Positions 11,863 through 24,149 of a DNA stretch of 64,000 nucleotides are shown in pieces (position 1 is the first letter of the stretch; every line of letters begins with the position of its first letter). The stretch is from Ascarosepion bandense (Eukaryota > Mollusca > Cephalopoda > Sepiida > Sepiidae). Position numbers and translations under genes: made by a program. Location: NCBI GenBank assembly GCA_037127315.1, contig JBBBDQ010000350.1:4202001-4266000 (forward strand), given 5' to 3'. A model generated the notes under the pieces. It ran no database searches, was not told the DNA's origin, and saw only the letters and a list, made by a program, of their open reading frames with translations.

Positions 11863-12383
11863 TGAGGTCTGATCAAAAAGTATCGGGTAACAGAGATAAA
11901 GCACACAAAATGAAGCCGCTTGGCACAGATTGAGCTTGAACACTGTTGTATATAAACACTTATTTATAATGTTCTTGCCCACTTCCATTGATTGTAGCAG
12001 AGCTAGGAAGGAAAGTGCATAGAGTGTGATTGACTTGCCACATCACAGAGATTCCATCAGCAGCTGTAGCTTGTGCAGCAGTTTTTTTTGCCAAGAACAA
12101 CATTCCCCAGGTTGAACAATTACCATATTTCCCAGTTCTTGCCACTTATGATTTTTCATCTTCAAAAATCAAATTGCAGTTGAAAGGAACAAGGTTTCAA
12201 GATGCCAAGTAAATGCAAGAATGCGATGAGGCAGCTGCTTGCTATTCCAAAAATGGAAACAATGCTAGATAAAATGTGTAGCTTCAGAAGACTACTACTG
12301 TGAAGGAGATTAAATGCTGAATTGGTATATTTTGTAGTTTTTTTTTTATAGCACCATTCCTGATACCTTTTAATCAGATCTTG
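11863..12383 (+). mobile_element. Internally deleted mariner-like element
   Basis: The termini are inverted: GAGGTCTGATCAAAAAGTAT on the left and the complement of ATACCTTTTAATCAGATCTT on the right. Both are flanked by TA. Between them are scraps of a mariner transposase C-terminus, AKNNIPQVEQLPY then LATYDF then KIKLQLKGTRF, with the rest missing. It lies in intron 1 of the zinc-finger gene and cannot encode an active enzyme. Confidence 0.65.
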
Positions 12384-12394
12384 TAAATGTTTGT

Positions 12395-12705
12395 ACGTGC
12401 GTTGTAGTGCACCGGATATCGACTCGGAACGATAAATCAGGGAGCCAAATTCGAATTCCAGTTGAATTCCTTGCATTCACTTACACGCAAATACCTTTGG
12501 GAAAGGTATTAATCCGTCTCTTCCCTCCAATTATGGGCTAAATAACAAGACAAACTGGGTTCTATAGTCTTGGCTGGCAGCCAGTCTACTGCAGAATGTA
12601 ATGGCAACCTACTGTGGGATAATCTTCTGTCCAGTTATGTCTCCTTTAAGACATAATCACCCAAGTGTGTATCATGTATGGCACGTAACTGACTGATATG
12701 TTTGT
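12395..12705 (+). repeat. tRNA-derived SINE, family 1
   Basis: Complete head (GTTGTAGTGCACCGG ... AAATTCGAATTCC) and body ending at GTATGGCACGTAACTGACTG. It was inserted immediately next to the right end of the mariner copy. Confidence 0.8.
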
Positions 12706-13210
12706 ATAAGCAGCAAAAACATCTTGTGTAGAAATGGTTAGCAAATCAAAGCATTGTCAGTGAATTAAATTCTCATTATTTTCACTATTGTGGCCTTCTG
12801 CCAGACTATATTAAGGGGTTTTGCAGCCCATTTCTAGAAATTTAATCTTCATTGGATAATCCCTTTTTAGGTCTATATTTGAAAAAGAAAAAAAAAGGTA
12901 AAAATATATTTCAAACATTCTATCATGATTGTTAGCAAGTTAGTCATGCAAACCATAGGTAATGGGTTCAATCTGCACTCAAGACATTGTTATTATGAAC
13001 CTGTGTCAGATTATACTATTAAAGCAGGTTATCAATTCGAAGAATTTGAAATGAGGACAATAATACTGTAAGCACCTGATTAATGAAACGTAGCTTTTTC
13101 AAAACTGTGTGCTTGGAACTGGGCAAGGCATTTTAACTTATATTCTTCCTCCACACACCGCCACTTGCACTTCCATCTCCTACTGTCCAACTTCTACATG
13201 AAAAATATAT

Positions 13211-13674
13211 GCAAGGTCTATGAAAAGTAATGGGACTTATCTGTTATTTGATATGAGGGGTATCATCTGTGGCACTTGCTTCGTTCAGTGCACAAAAAGA
13301 GAGGAATTTTGGTTGCTTCATCACAACAATGCACCTGCTCATGAGACCCTGAGCATCAGAATAACATTGTCATAATGAAACAACCTCCCTATTCACCAGA
13401 TCTTGCTCCATCTGTTTTTTTTCTTTTCCCCAAGCTCAAGGGGATTATCAAATGTTTTGAATGTGTGGCAGCCATCAAGAGGGTCGTAATAATTGATCTG
13501 AGAGACATCCAAAAGGAATTCTTCCAGCACTGCATAGATGCACGGCAGGGAAAGATGGCAAAGTGCATTAGCCTTAAGGGAGATAAAATTGAAGAGGAAA
13601 CCAAATAGTTTTTTTTGTTTAGAATTTAATTTGTTTGCAACACCAGTCCTGTTACTTTTCAGACAGGCCTTGTA
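13211..13674 (+). pseudogene. Degraded mariner transposase with TIRs
   Basis: Left terminus CAAGGTCTATGAAAAGTAAT and right terminus (complement) CAAGGCCTGTCTGAAAAGTA are inverted copies of each other. The open frame 13375-13608 is a mariner transposase C-terminus with PPYSPDLAPSVFFLFPKLK. In the usual SPDLAP-x-DFFLF motif the catalytic Asp is replaced by Val. Just upstream a HHNNAPAH block replaces the expected HxDNAPAH, so that Asp is lost too. About two thirds of the enzyme is deleted, so the element is inactive. Confidence 0.75.
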
Positions 13675-14974
13675 TGTCAGTCATCTTAAATCTTAGACCC
13701 TTTTTGTGATCATCAGCCAAAGAGATAGATTTGTAAAACAATTCCATTAATAGCTGCATCCATGTGACTTGTTTTCCAAATTTTTACTTTGATTTGAATG
13801 ACCTATTTGAACTATTTTTCAAACATAATGGTGTAACAAATTGAAAGATTTTGTAAGAAAAGCAATCCTGAATTTATTCAGTTTAGTCAGAAATGTTTTG
13901 ATGAAAAAAATAATGAAACAGGGAACAATACTTACCACAATATTTTAGTGTCATCTATGCACACTAACACTCTCAGTAACTTCAATGATAGCAATAAAGA
14001 GAGTGAAAATGTAATCCAGGTTTTAATTACATTCATCTGTCTTGATTCATTTATGCGTAACTGCATAATAGAATTTTATTTTCTGAAAGTTTCATAAAAT
14101 TCTGTTGACAGATGTGAAAGTCATTCTTAAGGATTATAATTTATTAAAAACCTTGTATTATGTGGTGCATTATAACATACCTCTGATGGTTACTTGTTGA
14201 GGTGGTGGGGTTTGTGTAGTCCAATGACTATGGGAGCAATACTGTTGATAGTTCTAAACTCCTGGTAGGGCTACTTTTGTCAGCAAGGTCAAGGAGGAGA
14301 ACCCAGACTAATTGACCCCAACAGTGGAAAAAGTGGCCAACAATTATAACAGATCTCAATGGTTGAATCAACAGATGAAAAGAGTTACACATGATGGACA
14401 TGCAATAGAAAACGCTAATTGAAATTATAACAGACTCAACAGCAGTCCATTGCAGTTTCCTAACTGGAGTCTGCATGTCTCATTCCATATATAACGAAGA
14501 GGAAGGTTATGAAATCAAGTCTGTGGGTCACTTCCTGTCAAAATGAGGTCCACCTTAAACAAAATCAAGCCATCAGCATTTTTTCTACTCTGATGTTTTT
14601 TTATCTCCAACTAATTCTTGCAAAGCCAAATGGCGATAGGGAATGGATGACAGGAGTAAGTTTTAGGAAAACTGGAACCTGAATCTGTACAATGGCAGTG
14701 AACTTAGTCATTAACGCCATCATTAAGGAAGCAATCAGCAAAGACAAAATTAAATTCTTGGATACAAGATAAAACTGACAATGAGAGATGGGACATTATA
14801 AGAAAAAACTAAAGACACTGGCATCTTCATAGAATAATGCAGAAACATATTTTGCAAATATTAAGTATCATTAGAAAAAAAATATAACAATCCATAATTG
14901 TGTGAAATCATTTGTTTACCATATAAAATTTGGCTTGAGGGACAGATGACAACAAAATTAGTTTTAAACAGTTA

Positions 14975-15272
14975 TGTACCATACATGAGACATGCTTGGA
15001 CAATCATGTCTTGAAAGAAACATAACTGAGCAGAAGATTTTCCCACAGTAGGTTGCCATTACTTTCTGCAGTAAATTTGTTGCCAACCAAGGCTATAGAA
15101 TCCAATCTGTTCTCCTATTTAACCCATAGCTGGAGGAAGAAGAGATGTATAAATACCTTTCCCAAAAGTATTTGAGCATAAGTGAATGCAATGAATTCAA
15201 CTGGAATTCGAACCTGGATCTCTGATTTCTCATTCCAAGCCGATATCCACTGCACCACAACACACATGCTCG
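14975..15272 (-). repeat. tRNA-derived SINE, family 1
   Basis: Minus-strand copy with body and head; the box B complement GGAATTCGAACC lies near 15207 and the box A complement near 15250. Confidence 0.8.
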
Positions 15273-15532
15273 ACAGAAATTTGAAATGAACTAGAAAAGT
15301 GAAAATATCAAAGAAGCCCAGACATATTTACAGCTATAAATAACCAAGTCGATTTGTAACATGGAAAATAAGAGAATATCAGGATTTGGAAAGGAAGAAA
15401 TTTTCTAACATTTTCCAAGACTGAGAAGAAAGAATATTAGTTGCAATGATCATAATTTAAACTGATGACCAATTTTCATATTTGCCATTAAGTTCTCTTT
15501 TCAATTCCCTGAGCAGCAGATTATTTACTTAC

Positions 15533-15671
15533 CCAAAATCATGTGGCCATGTACCTTGTATTCAGCCACTTTGAGATCCAACCAAATCATAAAATGAGAC
15601 AGGATCCATGGCTGGACCTTTTGCACCATAAAGCTAAAGGATTCCTTCATACCCATCAGGTCTGCAGACAT
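15533..15671 (-). CDS. Zinc-finger protein, first coding exon (novel N-terminus)
   Basis: The exon (15702-15533) follows a TTTCTCTCTTTATAG acceptor, so at least one 5' UTR exon lies upstream. The first ATG in a frame open to the donor is at 15671-15669. From it 46 codons plus one base lead to the G|GTAAGT donor, and that base completes an Asp codon with the first two bases of the exon at 11791. The phase match at this and the next junction is the main support for this exon. The residues begin MSADLMGMKE and include an aromatic/hydrophobic stretch (VQPWILSHFMIWLDLKVAEY) that could form a helix. I recognise no domain; it is too short for BTB. The ATG context (AAAT before ATG) is acceptable. Expression data would settle the start. 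Confidence 0.65.
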
Positions 15672-15799
15672 ATTTGATGACTTGGTTCTTGGTACCAATT
15701 ATCTATAAAGAGAGAAACAAAGTAAGTGTTTTGTTTGTATTTGTTTTTTTTTTCCCCCCCACAAGAATTTTGTAGATCCGGTACATGAAATTAATCAAG

Positions 15800-16365
15800 T
15801 GCAGAAATCCAACTCTGTAGATTGTAATGGAGACAACAGAAAGAGGGAAACAGAAATTCAAAGGTTCGCAAGAATAACAAAAGATGCTTTTAGAAACTGT
15901 AAATCACCTAAAGAGTGATAAACACCATAATGAAAATAGTGTGAAAAAAACCAATGTCTGCTTTTATGGCAGTGAATGCTGAGTGATTTCATCACAGATG
16001 AAAGAAAAAATATACTTAGTGGTTCTAGAATGTTGAGAATGCTCCTGATATAACATGCAATGAGTGAGGAAGTTCTAAGAATATGAACTACAAATAAATG
16101 GTTGCCAACAATCAGAAAAAGACAGCTTAAATCTTGGGGATGCATGATGAGGAAAGAAAGCTTTGACATTTCCAAGAGAGATTGAAGGCAAGAGAAGCAA
16201 AGCATTGAATAACCTATTTGATAAAGTCTGTGCAAATAGATGGAAGAACAAGTGCCACAAAGAGAAAGAGAGGTAGTAAAGAAGAAATTATTGCCATTGC
16301 GAAAAACCATATCTTGAACAGACACAGCAGATAAAGAGAGATTTTAACCAAGCCTATCTTCAGTC
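15800..16365 (+). pseudogene. RTE-like LINE, reverse-transcriptase C-terminal relic
   Basis: Translations in broken frames show the typical endonuclease-reverse transcriptase tail: FARITKDAFRNC, a YGSEC-like block, MLRMLL, MSEEVL, and IRKRQLKSWGCMMRKESF. The same tail, better preserved, is at 57970-58680. Stops and frameshifts are numerous. The long open frame on the opposite strand here is antisense to this relic and is not a gene. Confidence 0.6.
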
Positions 16366-16544
16366 ATTAAAGATGGTGAAATTGGGAAAAAAAAAAGAAA
16401 GCTTTTAATAAAAACTGTATACCATATGTCTGAAGCTCATTGCTACTACAACTGGGAAATAAACAACAAAAATAAGGTAAAAAAAATGACAAAGAGGATA
16501 CAGAATGACTTCAAGACAAGACACTAACTTGTTTGTGAAAGTTT

Positions 16545-16715
16545 TTTTTTTTTTTTAATTGTATCACCCCGAGCAAGGTGGTAACACCATTGATGTGCAG
16601 GGGGCTACGTAATAGTGAAAAGATTGGAAAAGAGAAAGCCGGAAACCACATCCTAAACAGGGAACAAGGGATGAGCCTCTTAACCTGTTCAATAGACGTG
16701 GGTGGAGTGTTTTTT
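16545..16715 (-). mobile_element. LINE 3'-end fragment
   Basis: Starts on the plus strand with a T-run and ATCACCCCGAGCAAGGTGG. It continues through AGGGGGCTACGTAATAGTG to TCAATAGACGTGGGTGGAGTG, the same unit that is tandemly amplified at 61.2-62.2 kb. Confidence 0.75.
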
Positions 16716-16859
16716 TCATGAACAAAATAGTTTTGTGCCTGAAAAATGAAGTATGGTTTTTTAGTTTAAATTTCATTAAAAACTATTTACTTTGATTTGT
16801 ATGCTTTTTACTTCAACAAAGAGAAACAAGAAACATTACAAATAAGATATATATGTGTT

Positions 16860-17021
16860 TTGTAGGGACCGGACAAAAGTTCTCTTATATCAGGGTTTAT
16901 CTTATACCAAGTTTGGTCTATTTTATATACATTATCACAGGCTCTAATTTGGGACCAGAGAAAATCGCTCTTATATCTGAATTTCTCTTATATCAAGGTC
17001 TCTTATATCCGGGTTACACTG
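16860..17021 (-). mobile_element. pogo/Tigger-like terminal fragment
   Basis: The minus strand starts with CAGTGTAACCCGGATATAAG next to a TA, a pogo/Tigger-type terminus. GATATAAGAG-type subterminal repeats recur about four times. No opposite terminus was found, so the copy looks truncated. Confidence 0.45.
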
Positions 17022-17370
17022 TATTGACCAAAAACTGCTTCATTGGGCTATTCTCATAAAAGTGAAACCAAAGTAGATTTTGAAAATTTTTCAATCTTCA
17101 TAAAATTACCAAGAAAGAATTAGGAAATGCTAAAACTTTCTTCCAATTAAATATTGGTTTAACCTGTGTAGCTTTTGTTCTGAAAACTATTTGATATGCA
17201 AACAAACCTGTCTCAGTATATCCTGATGTTTGCAAAAATCCTTGTCATCATTTTAAATTACATATACATGTTGATATGATTTATCAAACATTTGGACTCT
17301 GATAAATGTTTTAATGTGAAACTCTTCAGTTGACTAATCAGATTACTCAATTGAACTTTTCTGAATTCAT

Positions 17371-17522
17371 ATATATATATATATAGTCATCTATAGCCAT
17401 ATCTGTTTTGGTATATCACAGCTCATCAGTATGGGTAGACATCTGATTGCTTTTAGCCAGGATTGAAACCCGACCGAATTGACATCAATCGGCGATTCTA
17501 CCTCTGAGCTATGGGTGCTATA
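17371..17522 (-). repeat. tRNA-derived SINE, family 2
   Basis: The minus strand reads as a clear tRNA head: GCACCCATAGCTCAGAGGTA (box A) and GGGTTTCAATCCTGG (box B). The family body and a (TA)n tail follow. It is the best preserved head of this family in the window. Confidence 0.8.
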
Positions 17523-20500
17523 TAAAAAAACACACCTTGAATCTATGAAATGCCCGCTTGACTCTACTCGATTTTTCTTAAGTGGTGTAGGATTTGTTGG
17601 TGGTTAATTGTTTTCATTGGTGTTGCACTTTATAAGCTTAAAGAAACAGCAAAAAACCTAAGATAAATAATATAACATTCATCTCGCAAAAAAAAAAAAT
17701 CTCTCACATAAAGATATCAATTTACACCAAACGTCATATAAATATAAAAAATTAAGAAACAGAAGCAGCAAAAGCAAAACACCCTGAAGAGTGAAGATAT
17801 TACAAAATTGTTCTCCCAAAACTTTGAAGTCAGCATGATTAAAATAACACTGCCCAGCAAAGTGACAAATTCCTCCACATTATATAAAAAATATTACTTA
17901 ACAGCTTTCATTATTCCCCAATGCCAGTATGCAGTTTGAGTTTTGTTTAACAGCATATCAACCTCTGTGGTTATTTAATGCCAAAAAAGTGGGGTTTTAA
18001 GGTGTGTTTTTTTTTAATGTTCGGTTATAGTGAGAAGGTTGATCTAGTCAGATTTTCATGAAAATTTTTTGTTTTTATTCTTTTTTATTTTAAAAAATGA
18101 AAATGTCTTCTAGTTTTGTATTAAAAAATCTTTTGCTGAAAATAACTTTTTCCTTCAAAAATGTGTTATGGTAATAATTTGTTCTTCAAAAAATGTATTG
18201 TTGGTAATAATTTTCCTTCTAAAATGTATATTTTTCTATGAAAGTCTATTTTTATGCATATATTTCTATAAAAGTGTATTTTTATACTTCTGTAGTGTTT
18301 TGACCCCAGTTCGAGGGTTAACTATTTGCCCATAGCTGGGACCCTAACAGGTGTTACCACTCCGGGTCAGGATGGACCTGGGAACAACAGCAATTAAGAA
18401 GTGGTTCCATGCTTTTCACAACCTCTCAATCAGAGGCCTTGCTGCTAGATGCAGTTTACCGTCATGCCCAGGACCACCCCGAAGCAGGATTGAGGAATTA
18501 ACATTGTGACATAGTAAATTTTCATTTCTCTGATGCTGCTTCATATGTCAATTGCTTGTTGTGCAACTAAATCCATAAAAAATGTTTAATATTACAAGTG
18601 TTCATAATTTTGGAAGGCAAAAATGATTAGATTTCATGTTAATATTTGAATAGTTTTCATGGAAGTTTTTAATATTTGAATAGTTTTTATGGAATTTTTT
18701 TTTTTCAAACTTCTTTTGAGAAAAAGAAAGGTCTCCAGATATTAGGTCACTTGAGGATGACCTAATTTTAAAGTCAACTTAAGCGTATTACAACTACTAC
18801 AAGTTAACGCTTGGGTGATTTCATACATTTTCCAGTTTCAATAATCATTTTTTATCTTTAAGATGAAAAGAATACATTTACTTGATGTTTATAGCTATAA
18901 TCTAAAGCTGTATTAAAACTTATTACAGTGTCCTCCTCACTTACTGTCCTGGTCTCTCTGCCAGTCAACCTTTCCATTAGTGTAGTATATTTTTGATAGA
19001 AAAAGTCTCTGGGTGGAGCTGATCAAAATGTTTTATTCAGTCTGGGTTACGACCCTGACTAACCCTTTCCTGGTTGAAGTACTATGCCTATTAAGTGACA
19101 GGTCATACCTAACTTCTAAGTGATTATTCTTTACAGTGACAAAGAAAATGCTTTGGCAAAAGGAAAGCAGAGTTGATGTCAACAGGAAAATGTTTAAAGC
19201 AAAAGTTATTTGAAAGTTGTATCCTCTGAATTTCACTTGGCTGGAAATTTTGAAATTAGTACTTTGTTTTTTTCCTCGATTCTTCAGCTAAATGCAAGTG
19301 AGGGTCAGGTCAGAGAAATTTGCCAATTTTGGTTGGTTGCCTATTTGTCTAGCCTTTCATATTGCAACTTCATAACTACATTGATTTAATTCCATCTTAC
19401 CATTATCAAATAAGGTGGAATCATGCTTATTAGATTAGCTGGATACCTACCCCTAACCAATTAAAATTCCCAGGTAAAAAGAATGACTGTAGTCAGAAAA
19501 TTTCTTGAAACTGCTTAAAATAGATGACTGGGCCGCACCAATATGATGTTTGTTATGGTGTCCCCTTCCCTTTTACCTGTCCTAAAAAAAAAAAAATACT
19601 GTAATTAGAAACAAGACAATGAAATCAGGCATGGCTGATCATGTATGGATGAAAAAGATGGTCACTACAACCCCCTGTAGAATAAAGAAAAAAATACTAG
19701 ATGGAGAACAACACTGGAGAATCAAATATCTGAAGGAATTGGCACATAAGCTAGATAATTAAGGCCTTCTCAAGAGGCCTAGCACAGAAATACCATATAA
19801 GTGCCATTAATAAAGGAAGAGAAATGACAGCAAGGCTTCAACAGCATCAGCATTAAAAAAGAAAAGCAGGTAGGGAAGAAGAACAATAGGTTTAAAGCTC
19901 AAAGTTCTCTGCTGAAAGTTGGACAATAGCCAAGTGGATTAAAGCATGAATTTTTAAATTTGGTAACACAGTAATAGTGAGTTTAATCCCTGAGCTTCGG
20001 AGTCAGTGGAAGCAGAACTAAACAAGAAGATGAGATATCCCTAGACAGTGGAATAAGAACAATTTATACTCAATCTAAAATTCCCTGAAAGTTACCCAGA
20101 TCGACAAATTCCTGAAGGAAACTGGAATGCACAATGGCTAAAAGGTTTTGATAACAACAAAAACGAAGACAACAGTCAAAATGTAAATAACTATTCATTC
20201 TATAAATTTAGACAAAAATTAAAAATATGAAACGTTTTAGCATTTTAATAAACAAATACCAAAATTAATTTCAAAATTTTAATAGATACCATCATGATAC
20301 AGGTGAAAAACAATATGAAAACAAATGAGGAACTTCAAAATCTATGTACTGGCAGTCTCTATTTTTACGTGGCTTATTCCATTTTGCACTCACCTTACAC
20401 ATGCCACAAGCAATCGTTGCATTAAGCTAGACTATGCCATGAATATCTAACATTTGTTTTCAGTGCAGTCTAGCTCTGTAAACTGTTTTACACATAATGT

Positions 20501-21150
20501 CACTTATACAATATGAGTATAATTAATATATGTTAAATTAATTTGAATTCTAGCATGACAAAAAAATATCAAGATGAGGCCAACAAAATCATGCCTACTA
20601 TACTGATATGATTCTGTTCTCGATAATGATTGAAAACAGAACAAAAGTATGAACTTTGAACAGCTAAGTCACAATTTTGATTTGGATGTACAACAGTTTA
20701 TTTGAAAATCGGAAAAATACAAAAAGCACTTAAACAGTTCTTGTCAGTTGTGTTTAAAACTTGTTTGGATAAATTCTAAATATATGCGTTCTCTCTCCTA
20801 TATATATATTCCCCAGTAGGAGCACATTTCAATCAACCAGGTCATACCTTAGAAAATTGCAAATGTTTACTAATAGACTCCAATTTTAGTTCTACATACG
20901 CATGCAGAAAGAAAGAAAAATACTGGATTTTAAAATTAAATACATACAAGCTAGGGCTAAATAGGGACTTAGGTGCTTTGAATCTTTACAAATACTTCAA
21001 TAACTAAACTTTTTTAGATACATTTAAAAATATTTTTTAAACTTTTTAAGATACATTTAAAAAAATTTTTTTATCTAAAACAAATTTACAAGCATTATTA
21101 AAGATAGGTTTACGTTTACAAGCATAATTTTAAAAAAATCTGTCGCTTTC
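17523..21150. other. No gene recognised
   Basis: AT-rich sequence, probably upstream intron or flank of the zinc-finger gene. A GC-richer block at 18295-18500 and a tRNA-like patch at about 19935-20020 may be repeat relics. No splice-bounded coding exon could be supported. Confidence 0.4.
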
Positions 21151-21169
21151 AACGTCACTTGATGTAAAA

Positions 21170-21255
21170 ACAAAAACTCTCTCCACAAACACGTCACGTG
21201 ATGTAAACAAACTCTTCACTGACGCTCTCGCGAAATCTCACGAAATACGTTACTA
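21170..21255. promoter_or_regulatory. Candidate promoter with CpGs, E-box and TCTCGCGA
   Basis: About ten CpGs fall in 85 bases of a region that otherwise has almost none. CACGTG is at 21195-21200 and TCTCGCGA at 21226-21233; the latter is eight of ten bases of the known TCTCGCGAGA core-promoter palindrome. It lies 5.5 kb upstream (minus sense) of the first coding exon of the zinc-finger gene, which needs an upstream UTR exon. The assignment to that gene is inference. Confidence 0.35.
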
Positions 21256-21544
21256 ATTCAAATTTTAAAATCATTTGTTTCTGATGAAGGACCGAGGGCG
21301 GTCTGAAATATAAAATATAATAGTAGAAATAAACAAATACGGTAAAAAAAAAAACACATTTTTAAACTCAAAACGTTTTAATATTCTTTCCTATACATAT
21401 TAAGACAGTATACGTGGATCATCACTATATATAATGTTGCAGATTGCACATCTATGTAAAATATTTATTCTCATGTTAATTTTATGAGCCTACTCTTCTA
21501 GGCTGACTTTAGGCATGTAGGAAGCGTTTGTTCAGCATTAAGCA

Positions 21545-21762
21545 TCACAGTAAGTTGCCATTTCTTTCTGCAGTAGACGGGTTGTGAACCAAGGCTATAG
21601 AACCAAATCTGTTCTGTTATTCAACCTATAGCTGAGGGGAAAAAGAGATAGATTCATACCTTTCTCAATGGTATTTGCACATGACAAATTGCAACAAATT
21701 CAACTGAAATTTGCGCTCCGATTTCTCATTCTGAGCCGATATCCATTGCATCACAATGTACA

Positions 21763-21765
<3 letters not shown>
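21545..21765 (-). repeat. tRNA-derived SINE, family 1
   Basis: Minus-strand copy with the body and a degenerate head, ending beside a (TA)n tract at 21766-21791. Confidence 0.7.
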
Positions 21766-21792
<27 letters not shown>

Positions 21793-21793
<1 letters not shown>

Positions 21794-22500
21794 TGGCAGT
21801 ATAGCCTGGCATTGCTCGGGTGTAATGAAAGCTTTAAAACTAATCCATGGTCTTGGAGCTCAGACTCTTTGGACGTTGGCACGAAAGACTAAAAAGCAAT
21901 AGTTTTTTCCAGTTAAAGCAAAACTGTAGACTGAAAGAAAAATGAATGAATGTAAGTCAAATTTGGATTTCCTGGTATTGATATTAAATAAGTTTTTTTT
22001 GTCGTAAACTGAATTTTGAAGGCTAAATAAGTCCTCTGAGTAAATGGTATCATGGCTGAGACTAAGAACTACAATTATACCTACTTAGAGCCAAACCCGA
22101 AGCAAAAACTAAAATAAAAGGGCTAAAAAAAAAATACAGACATACAGGCAGATAAACAGACACACACAAACATCTTGCCTTTTATATATATTATTGATTT
22201 TCTGTACTATTGTAAGAACTGCAACCTTGAAACTTCTGAATATAGTTTCTTATGTCTTTGTCTATGAGTGTATCAAATTTGATTAAAATCGGACCACTCC
22301 TTCTATAACCGATTTTTTTGATTGTCAATATTTATCGGGGGTACCTCAACACAAAACCTAGCTAAGAACACTCGCAGATGCTTATAGTACAACTGTGTAA
22401 ATTTTCAAGAAAATCGGTTCAGTCGTTTTGGCGTTTATAGGTAACAGACACACAGACACACACACACAGAGACAAAGTTCCATTTATAAATAAGTTTAGA
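21793..22500 (-). mobile_element. Non-autonomous Helitron-like element
   Basis: On the minus strand it begins A|TCTAAACTTATTTATAAATG at 22500. It ends in a hairpin (CCCGAGCAATGCCAGG) followed by CCAG|T at 21793, next to (TA)n. The TC start and the hairpin-plus-CxxG end before T fit Helitron structure, although the canonical end is CTRR. No Rep/helicase coding sequence is present. The same 5' end recurs at 49460 and 59089, and inverted at 59945. Confidence 0.45.
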
Positions 22501-23270
22501 TATATGTATAAAACAAACCAATCTTTTATTTTTAATCTCTGTGTGTGTGTGTTTGTGTGTGTGTGTGCACACGTGTGTGCAAGTGTAGTATAATAGGATT
22601 TGCACTCAACTTCACACAAGACCAAGTGGAGAGTTGACCTGAGATGACCTTCCAGTAGAGATGTATCCGATGTAATTAATGACCCTGAGATGTAAGGTCC
22701 ATGTTCAGATGAGGTCTCCACAGGGTTGCATTACACACACACGCACACACACACACAAAGTATAATTGACAAAGTATTGGTGTAATGAATAAAAAGAAAA
22801 ATATTAAATATCATGATCTGCAACTTATCCAGGTCATGGTACCAATATGTAAACCTTAGACATTGATGCCATGATCTGGATATATGGAGAAGTGGTTTGA
22901 TTACATGAAATGCAGTAAAGAGTGCACTGTCCAAAATGGATACAATGTCCACCTCGGTTTTAAGCTGATGTGATACATCAGTCATGAAAATTTTAATAAG
23001 ATGGTTGTTTTTCGAGAAGCAGAAAAAGAGATTAGTACTGATGGATTACCAGAAGATTTGTCAAGGGTGACAGGGAAATATTGATTTTAAGTAATTTTGA
23101 GATACATTGGTAATGAAGAAATATTACTGGAGAATATATAATGATTTCTGTGATAATGATGCAGCCACGAAAAAATGACAGAAAGTTATAATAAAAGTTT
23201 ACAGTGCATATTTCTTAAGATGAAACAAAATTGTCTAGTCATAAAAGAAAAAAATATCTGAAAATGTCAT
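22501..23270. other. Non-coding with (GT)n and (CA)n tracts
   Basis: (GT)n at about 22541-22566 and (CA)n at about 22733-22757 flank a unique 160-base segment. Nothing else is recognised. Confidence 0.5.
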
Positions 23271-23825
23271 TTTTTAATTTTTTTTTTTATAATTATATCA
23301 CTCCAAGCAAGGCATTTTACTGCCACTGTTTTGCAGGGGGTTACATAGGAGGAAAGTTATGAGAAAGAGTGACAGGTTATAGGGTGTGTCAGGAAGTGGG
23401 TAAAAGAAGGATGTGAATACTGATGAGAGTGGAGAAAGGAGCATGAGAGAGAGGATGCAGGTTAGCGAGATAGGAGATGACTATTGACTTTACATTTAGA
23501 TTCTTGGAGATTATAGCTGTCGGGGAAGCAAGTAAATGGAAGGAAAATCCACAAGCAAGAAGTGTGAGCAAAGAAGCTGATGGAGTAGAATTTGTGTTTA
23601 CATTTTATTGGTTTCACAGTAAAAGGGTGGGACCTAGTTGCTAATCTTGTGGCTCGAGTAAATTCATATATATAGAGCACCAGTGAGCTAAGTTCATCGG
23701 AGCAGAATCTGTGAAAGTATTTGTAGAAGAGACACAGGGAAGCCACATTGCACCAGTCAGAAAGTGACTGTATCTGAGCTGCCAAGTCAGGATCGATCAC
23801 ATTACAGATTCTCTGTTGGAGTTGG
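23270..23825 (-). mobile_element. 5'-truncated jockey/CR1-like LINE
   Basis: Minus-strand translation gives the family RT C-terminus: IDPDLAAQIQSLS, ASLCLFYKYFHRFCSDELSS, TRATRLATRSHPFTVKP. The 3' UTR and an A-tail follow, seen as a T-run at 23271. The frame is intact over 112 codons, so this is a relatively young copy. Confidence 0.85.
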
Positions 23826-24149
23826 GGATATATGGGAAATTGTGATTGTTGTACTTTGGTAAGTTTGGAACTTTAATACCAAGAATTTCAAGAGAATTCT
23901 TGATGACATTAATATCTGCATATTCTAAGAAAAGATCATTTGAGATTTTAATATCAGGTAAATTTTAATAAAAAAAAAGATGTTGATATTTTTGTTTGAC
24001 GAATTTAAAAAAAGATATGTTGGGTTTTATATACAAATTCGGTTAAAACAAAAAAACTGATTTACGAAAAGACTGCTTGGAAAAATTGAAACTCACAAGA
24101 CCTATTGAATGCAAGAGGGACATAGGAAAGCAGCACATAATGTCAGTCA
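23826..24149. other. No feature recognised
   Basis: AT-rich spacer between a LINE and a SINE. Confidence 0.4.

Larger units (their letters stand above)
11792..15532 (-). other. Intron 1 (between coding exons) of the zinc-finger gene
   Basis: GTAAGT donor at 15532 and CCAG acceptor at 11792. It contains two degraded mariner copies and two SINE family 1 copies, annotated separately. The stretch 13680-14970 has no recognised feature, although 14215-14800 looks like an old, unassigned repeat. Confidence 0.75.

Noticed and set aside
15858..16325. 155-codon minus-strand open frame
   Set aside because: It is antisense to an RTE-like LINE relic whose plus-strand motifs are recognisable.
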